A stretch of DNA of 64,000 bases, taken from positions 350,491-414,490 of the forward strand of contig JADNYJ010000016.1 of the NCBI GenBank assembly GCA_015501075.1. The letters are read 5' to 3'. Below, in pieces: positions 58,264-64,000 of the stretch (the stretch's first letter is position 1; the number at the start of each line of letters is the position of its first letter). The position numbers and the translations under genes are program-made. Source of the DNA: Gymnopilus junonius (taxonomy: Eukaryota; Basidiomycota; Agaricomycetes; Agaricales; Galerinaceae). The notes beneath the pieces are model-generated. The model saw only the letters and a list, made by a program, of their open reading frames with translations, searched no databases and was not told the DNA's origin.

Positions 58264-60085
58264 CTAATTCAAATTGCTTCCAGAATAACGGTTTACAGAA
58301 TAATCGTTTCCACTGTTCGTGATAGTGACAGTATGGACATTTCCGCTATTCTGGTTAATTACCTGGACCGGCCCACCTCCGAGAGATATGCCGCTATGCG
58401 AGACGTTACTCATCGATGGAGGTGTATAACCAGGATGCATATTTGGTAGAACATGGTAATAAGGAGAAGGAATCAGTTCATTCTGTAGCGATGAACTGCT
58501 GTGGTTGAATTGGTTCCCCTTGGGATCTGGCTTCGGAGACTTCTCAGAAACTCCATATCGTTCTTCAAGCCTGAGTCCTTCAAGATCCTCGGGAGGAAGG
58601 CCGCCATACCCTATTTCGAATGAAGGATTTTTACGAGGACTACGATCCCTGGGCTTTGGTTTCGCCTTGCCCCTTTTAGGGCTTCTGCCGGTCCTCTTCT
58701 CCCTCTCCTCTGCTTCCCACTTGCGTTGTTCAATTACAGCAACGCTCACCGCTACTTCTTCATCCTCTTCCGCGAATTGTCGTTGGAAGTCCGCATGCAG
58801 AGCAGCAGCCAATCTTTCATCCTCCTCGATTTGCGATTTACTCCTCGCGTGACTTGAAGGACGATTTATAGTCTTTTCTAGATTTCCAGGTTGCCTTTGG
58901 AACAACGCTAGTGCTGTATACGCGGTGGATGCGTTTGTAGAATGCACTTCATCGATAGGGCTGGCTTGGGGAAGCTGAATGAAGTCTTGTTCGGATTTGC
59001 GCCAGCGTTCCCTCTCTGCCAACTTTTTCACCCTCTCATCCTCAAGCCTTTTCTTCCTCTTAGCTTCAGCCTCAATCCTTTGCCTCTCTTTCTCATCCTC
59101 ATTCCGAGTCACGGATGCCGATAAAACACTCCGCAGATTTTGTTGCTGGGGTTGCGGCTCAGGAGTTCCGGTTCTCGAAGGAGGATTTTTCGTGTTGGGC
59201 AGGGCATTCAACGTTGGCAGCAGCTTTAGCGGCTTCTCGTCTGGCAGTTTTGGAGGGGCGGGAGGTAGCGAAGGGGAAGGAGTAACAATCACAGGAGGCG
59301 GATATCGGACAGGTGTTAAGGGCCTTCCTGCCTCGAGAAAGGTTTGAGCTATGAACTCCTTTGGTTTCTTTTCCCTCTGTTCAAGCCTGCGAAGCTTTTC
59401 GTCGATAACTTCCTGCAGCACATCGTGGATGGATGTTTCGGTGGATTGCTGATCATAATATGAGCCAATTGTTCCTTTACCCATTGCCGATATTAGGGAC
59501 TTACGCCAAACTTACTCATCCATATCTTCAGCTGTTGGCGATAGTTATCGACCTTTTCTTCATCAGCACTTTGTTTGATAATTCGCTTTATGAGTTTTCT
59601 ATTGGCCTTCTTCTCGACGAACCCTGCGATACTCTGCAATGTCCTGGCTGATCCTTTAGCTTCAATGACAATGATCAAATAAAAGAACAAGCAACCTAGA
59701 AAGCTCGCCGCTGTTGATTTTCATCTGATCGAACACGCTTCCGTCCCTCTTTGACTCTTCCTCGCATTGGTTGATCACAATGTAAACTAAGCCTAAAGAG
59801 TCGAGGCCGAGAGCCACAAAATCATCATCAAGATCTCCGTCCTCTATGCCCTGAAGTACAAGATCAAAAGTATTTGCCAGTGCATGGGGGGAGCAATCAT
59901 ACCTGGATGATAGCAAGAATGGTGAGTGCATTAGACGAAGCTTCTTTGAGAAACAATAATTGCTCCAAGTTGCCGACATTCTTCAAAGCATTTATGACAG
60001 CCTTTGTGGTCTCGAGTCGATTAGAGGTGGCCGCAATCCCAGCCGGGATTTTACTATGGCGTTTATTCTCCTTGCCTTCAGGCAT
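58264..60085 (-). CDS. Protein with HeLo/MLKL-NTD-like helical bundle and Asn-rich beta-prone tail
   Basis: The ATG at 60085 is followed by helices that resemble the four-helix bundles of fungal HeLo-like and MLKL-N-terminal-like domains: TTKAVINALKNVGNLEQLLF, LKEASSNALTILAIIQ, GLVYIVINQCEEESKRDG, SIAGFVEKKANRKLIKRII and EEKVDNYRQQLKIWMSKFG. In relatives such bundles insert in membranes and trigger cell death. A long charged, Pro-rich middle follows with a coiled coil (ERQRIEAEAKRKKRLEDER). The last 43 residues are Gly/Asn/Ser/Thr/Val-rich (GGGPVQVINQNSGNVHTVTI, TNSGNDYSVNRYSGSNLN), like an amyloid-forming signalling tail. Introns: GTATGA...TTCAG after IIQ, one after GELSR (join off by one), and GTAAGT...ATCAG after KFG. 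Domain assignment is by pattern only. Confidence 0.6.
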
Positions 60086-60494
60086 ACTCCGATTCGACTA
60101 TCGAAGAGAGGTGATCTTGCTTTTAGCAACTCTGGTTTAAGGGCGGCCGGGAGCCGTTATGAGTTGTACGCTGTGGTGAAGCGGATGTCATTACAAGGCA
60201 ATGTCAACCTTAAATACATCAAGGACTCAAGTGTGTTATAATTATGACAGCGTACATATTGTGCCCGTATAACCGTTAGCACCGCCTTCGAACCTTGTGC
60301 TGTTCTTGTGTTACATGTCCTCATTGTTATGGTAAACAGACCATCAAATTACGGAGTAAGTAGAAGGGCATAATCGCATAGGAACAAATTTACAGAGTAC
60401 AGAGCACAGTAGAGCAACAGCAGATAGCGACGACGACATTACATATACAGCAAACCCTCTCTCTTAGGCAGTTGATGATATCTAGAACATGAGT
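60086..60494. other. Spacer between two same-strand accessory genes
   Basis: About 410 bases holding the promoter of the 58264-60085 gene and the 3' UTR of the 60495-62257 gene. No element stands out. Confidence 0.45.
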
Positions 60495-62257
60495 TCATTT
60501 TCGGCGAGAGAAAAGACCTCGTTTCTTCGCAGGTCTCCTTGCTTCAATCTCTAAGATATTATCAGAACTGTTGGATAAAGAGGAACAGTGTTTGGACTCA
60601 CGTTCTTCCGCAGTGTTCACATTAGTAGATTTATCGTTGTATGAATCCTGCACGACTGTACTGTGAGTGTTGAAGGATCCGATATTCGTGGTGTTGACAC
60701 TATAGTCGTGCGTTATGTAATTTCCACGAGTCTCCGTCAAGGCAGAATTGCCTTGAAAAGCGGAAGGTGGAATACCCCAAGCGTGAGGGACTTCGGACGA
60801 AAGCAATTGAGGGGATACTTGGGGTCTCTGATCAGACTCAGGCTCTGAGGGCGGCGGAACATGAGAAGGAGGAGAATTGCCCAAGAAAGGCTCTTTCAAG
60901 TGCTGAGGCAAGTCCCGGGCACTACTTTCAGCTTGACGAGGATCGGCTTGCGGTCTTTGGTCAGATGTCGACGGTGGTGGGGCATAAGGGTAAGGATTCG
61001 CGATAAAAGGTTCTTTCAAGCGCTGAGGCAAGTCCTGGGTACTTGCAGTTTGACGAGGATCGACATGGGGTAAGGGAAGGTCAGACGAAGTGGTCTCAGT
61101 TGGCTGGGGCAACTGAGGGTCAGATTTATTGAACGAGAAAGCAGGACGTAGTTCGTCGTTGAGTGAAAGATTGGCCATGCGGTTGGTGACAGGATCATGC
61201 ATTCTCTTGTCCTCTTCCTCCTCTTCCTCCTTCTCCTCGGCCTGCTGATCTTCTGGTCCTTCTTCCTGTGGTTCCCATCCTTGTTCGCGTGCAATCTGCT
61301 GGAACATCGCCGAAAGATGTTCTCCCACCAAGGGGCTAAGGTCTCTACGATCCCCTGGTGCCAAAGTGGCGTTATTGTATGTACCTGGTGGGTACCCATT
61401 CACACCTATTGGCGGCGGAAACCTGAATGGCTGTACCCAAATCTACCAAACTGGGGAGTGGGCAGAGGGTTCTGATTATAGGAATTGACAGGAGAGCGGA
61501 AGGTGTGCGGGATATAATTTAACGGGTCAGATGCGTCATTTCTTCCTTGGAACGCTGTATTACCCGTCACTAACCATAAAGAAAAGTTAGAGAGATAGAT
61601 TTTTAATCACAGTATGAATAGTCTTACTTTGTGGACTAGGGGCCGGGTCGATTGCTGAACCATGACGTGCATTGGCTGGACGGACACCTGATTAAGTTCA
61701 GTATAGCTTAGTATCTACATCAATAGAATAGAGTACCATAGTTCGTTGAGTAGTTATTGCGAACGTTTCGCACATCGTTGTGAGTGGTATTGAGGGAGTC
61801 ATAGTTCTGGGTACGACTTCCGGGTGGGAGATATTGAGGATGCAATATCGGATTTGGAGCTTGCGGAGGAATGTATTCTTTGCATATGACAAACTGAGAT
61901 TGAAATGGCTCTACAGCAGGCTTTAAAGTATACCTTGGAAGGTCCTTGTGTCCGATCGCCCTTGATCTCGTTGGGAAGTTCGTTGCAGTCGAGGTATTTG
62001 CCTCGGGTCGACGTTATCTATCAGATAGGGACATGAGTACACGAAGTCAGGTTTTACACGGGAATTTACTAACCGAGATTGGTGGAGTAATTATTGTAAG
62101 CATCCTGCGTCCTCCTAATCGTGGTATTGCCTGAATTTATGTTCGAATGATGTCGGCTATTGTCATATACAGTCTTGTTCCCGTTGTGCACGCTGAAGCT
62201 TCCACCTGTGATACTGACGTTGCTCGCACCCTGAAAGAAACTAACGTTGGAAGCCAT
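60495..62257 (-). CDS. Protein with GGxF-type N-terminal motif and Asn-rich tail
   Basis: The ATG at 62257 starts MASNVSFFQGASNVSITGGS. The FxGAxNVxIxGGxF pattern is, from memory, common at the N-termini of mushroom NLR-like and related proteins. Exon 1 ends in NNYSTNLG and a later exon in NNYSTNYG, each just before an intron donor (GTTAGT and GTACTC), a duplicated element. The last exon holds an acidic run (about 61205-61260), two copies of a DLPQxLKEPF repeat, then GNYITHDYSVNTTNIGSFNT and a basic end (RPAKKRGLFSRRK) at 60495. The CCC at 61436-61438 lacks one base; another exon join near 61890-61930 is off by one. Total is about 460 residues. No catalytic domain is visible, so it may act as an adaptor or scaffold. 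Confidence 0.6.
60840..61066 (-). repeat. Tandem in-frame repeat coding DPRQ...DLPQxLKEPF units
   Basis: Two diverged copies of about 130 bases encode DPRQxxSxxDLPQ(R/H)LKEPF(I/L)xN followed by a Pro-rich spacer and DQRPQ. They lie in the last exon of the 60495-62257 gene and suggest a repeated binding segment. Confidence 0.75.
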
Positions 62258-62906
62258 GTTGGTGGAGGAAAGAGGGAGGTTGAGTGAGAAGGGTTATAAG
62301 CGCCGTCTCATTTAAGTAATACAGGCATTGCTTTCAGAGAAGCGACGAGCCACTGCATCACGAGGTTGTGACAGTGCGGGAACATGAGAACAAAGGGACT
62401 CGAGGTAGGTAATAATTGTGCACTGCTTTTTATAATTTTTTGGGTATGATCGGCCTCGACTCGGGTTCGGTAGATTCTCCACAGAGCGTGTACTTTCGGA
62501 GAGTTCGTATAATAGACGCAGGTGATCTGGGTTCGTGGTATTTGTACTAAGGAAACAATGATAACAGGTCGGACTGCTGCGCCATGATCATGATCAACTT
62601 TCTTCTCTGTCACACTAGGAATGGGTAAGCACAGCCTAGATCTCAGCCAAGATTAAGCAACTAAAAAGAGGCTCAAAAGTTAGAGCAGTGTCATCTAATT
62701 ATCAGTAGAAGCACTGACCAGGCGAAAGAAGGTCCGTTCTTTCCTTCAGACATGCAAGATCTGTTAACGCTGTTACAGATCAAGGATAAACTCGAAGAGT
62801 GGGGCAAGGTGCAGTGAACAAGAACCATGTTAATTCACGTGTATTTAATACATACCAATCCAAGATCGTCCGTGTTGATATGGTGATACGCATAGAAGGA
62901 ATGTGC
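62258..62906. other. Spacer with promoter of the GGxF-motif gene
   Basis: About 650 bases. No coding sequence supported. It holds the promoter of the 60495-62257 gene and the 3' UTR of the EI24-like gene. Confidence 0.45.
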
Positions 62907-64000
62907 TTACTCTTGCTTGAACGAACCGCCGTGAAGCCGCTCCTGTGCAATATGGTGCTGCCTCTTTTCAAGATCTAAGTATAGAGTAAAGACCGGCCTT
63001 AAGAAACTCATCAAAGACCGAACGTACCATGAGCCCACATAGCGGCGCCAACACGATTCGAGACAGTGAAAAACAAACCAATGATGGGTATACTTTCAAG
63101 AAGGGCCGCTACAAACCCGAAAGCTTAGAAAGAAATGTCAGAACGAAAATAAACTTTAGATATGAAATGCATTTTCCTACCTCGGTAATCCCACTTACGC
63201 TCTTCCATGAAAACAAAAATCTGTGGCCTGGTCATTTTCTTCGATTCAAAATACTTAGGGAGGAAGATGTCAGGTATATACAACTAAAGGAACGATTGAA
63301 GCATACGCGTCGATGAAGGAAGCGGGACGTTCCAAGAGCCTTGAACCACGCAGAAACCGTCAAGCCGACAAAGGGGTAAATTTGGAAAGGAGCAAGTAGC
63401 ACTGGAAAACAAAACCGATCAAAGTATCAGCGATAACATCGAAATAGATATTTTGGATACTAATATGCACATACCTTTCTTGACAATAAATAACCCAAAC
63501 CATCCGCCCAACGACCTATCCACAAACTTATCCCAAGGTGTCTGCGTTTCAAGGTTTGGAAGGTTATCCCATTCCTCAACGTAGGGTTGCCAGAAATCCT
63601 GGCCTTTCCCACGAGATGCGAGGGTCTGGTCCCATGCCCTGTCGCGTGCGAGGCGGATATTTTTGCTTAAAAAGAAACGCAGGATGTAGGTCGCTTGGGA
63701 ACCTATCATCATTATGGTTGCATCTAATTCAATTCAAGCAAGTCAGATGAACGAAGGGTGCAGGATTCAGCGCGGCTCACACGTGTAAAGACTGAAAGGC
63801 ACCTTGAACCCGAATACCGTGTCGTCGCGCGACAATCCAGTGATCCTTGGCGAGCTGCAGACAGTAAAATGAAAGCAATTAATAAAAATACAAGTATTGG
63901 GAACAGCCAAGGAGGTACCAACTTTGAAAGAAATGTCTCTATGAACCTCCTCTGAATCGAGAACGTCAAAAACGCCTGGCATGCATTGATTCATGTTTCA
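62907..64000 (-). CDS. EI24/Lds-Rrt8-like integral membrane protein, 5' partial
   Basis: The gene enters from the right edge. Readable exon pieces in order are: HWIVARRHGIRVQGAF, SQATYILRFFLSKNIRLARD, RAWDQTLASRGKGQDFWQPY, VEEWDNLPNLETQTPWDKF, LLAPFQIYPFVGLTVSAWFK, ALGTSRFLHRR, YFESKKMTRPQIFVFMEERK, FGFVAALLESIPIIGLFFTV, SNRVGAAMWAH and DLEKRQHHIAQERLHGG, ending at the TAA at 62907-62909. Introns are GT-AG. The pattern AALLEsIPIIGLxFxxSNRVGAAMWAHDLEKRQ is typical of fungal EI24-domain proteins related to yeast outer spore wall/lipid-droplet proteins Lds1/Lds2/Rrt8; the mushroom role is unknown. The exon boundary near 63720-63790 is unclear, probably from a missing base. Confidence 0.75.

Noticed and set aside
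1..64000. Search for CRISPR arrays, rRNA, terminal repeats or transposase genes
   Set aside because: None seen; repeats found are in-frame coding repeats only.

Overview
The window is nuclear DNA of a filamentous basidiomycete, most likely a mushroom-forming Agaricomycete. Evidence: genes split by short GT-AG introns (about 50-65 bases), dense gene packing on both strands, a class I hydrophobin, F-box/LRR genes, a secreted M28 peptidase of mushroom type, and small hydrophobic proteins of a kind common in this class. I see no tRNA, rRNA, CRISPR array or intact transposon.

Layout, left to right: an open-ended Ser-rich acidic protein (1-2581); GPI-anchor ethanolamine-phosphate transferase GPI13 (3805-6859); two small unknowns; an M28 metallopeptidase (9376-10891); the SUMO precursor SMT3 (11233-11851); a very long BAR/IMD-like protein (12487-17854); transcription elongation factor TFIIS divergent from the splicing WD-repeat protein PRP46 (19468-22890); a Mediator-25-like VWA protein (23578-26204); a GNAT acetyltransferase (28792-29593); a tiny hydrophobic protein (30367-30704); F-box protein 1 (31591-33018); a mitochondrial carrier (33407-34766); DPH3 (36245-36650); a protein-kinase relic; F-box protein 2 (38205-39894); a VOC-fold protein with a C-terminal membrane helix (40109-40684); an FAD monooxygenase-like protein (41058-43527); F-box protein 3 (44409-46269); a multi-pass membrane protein (46491-47443); an Argonaute (48510-52150); an unknown protein (52885-54989); a hydrophobin (55799-56229); then an accessory block (57028-62257), and the 3' part of an EI24/Lds-like membrane protein running off the right edge.

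Most of the left and middle are housekeeping functions: GPI anchoring, SUMO, transcription elongation, splicing, Mediator, diphthamide synthesis, mitochondrial transport and RNA silencing. The most interesting stretch is 58264-62257. There a protein with an N-terminal helical bundle resembling HeLo/MLKL-type domains and an Asn/Ser/Thr-rich beta-prone C-terminal tail lies next to a protein carrying the GGxF-type N-terminal motif seen on many mushroom NLR-like proteins, plus a similar C-terminal tail. This could be a small fungal immunity or incompatibility module built on shared assembly motifs; that is inference.

A general caution: at least 20 reading-frame breaks are all explained by one base missing, nearly always inside a short homopolymer, including in essential genes. 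The breaks are therefore best read as sequencing or assembly under-calls, not as pseudogenes. CDS spans below bridge these breaks, and exon limits are given where I could derive them.
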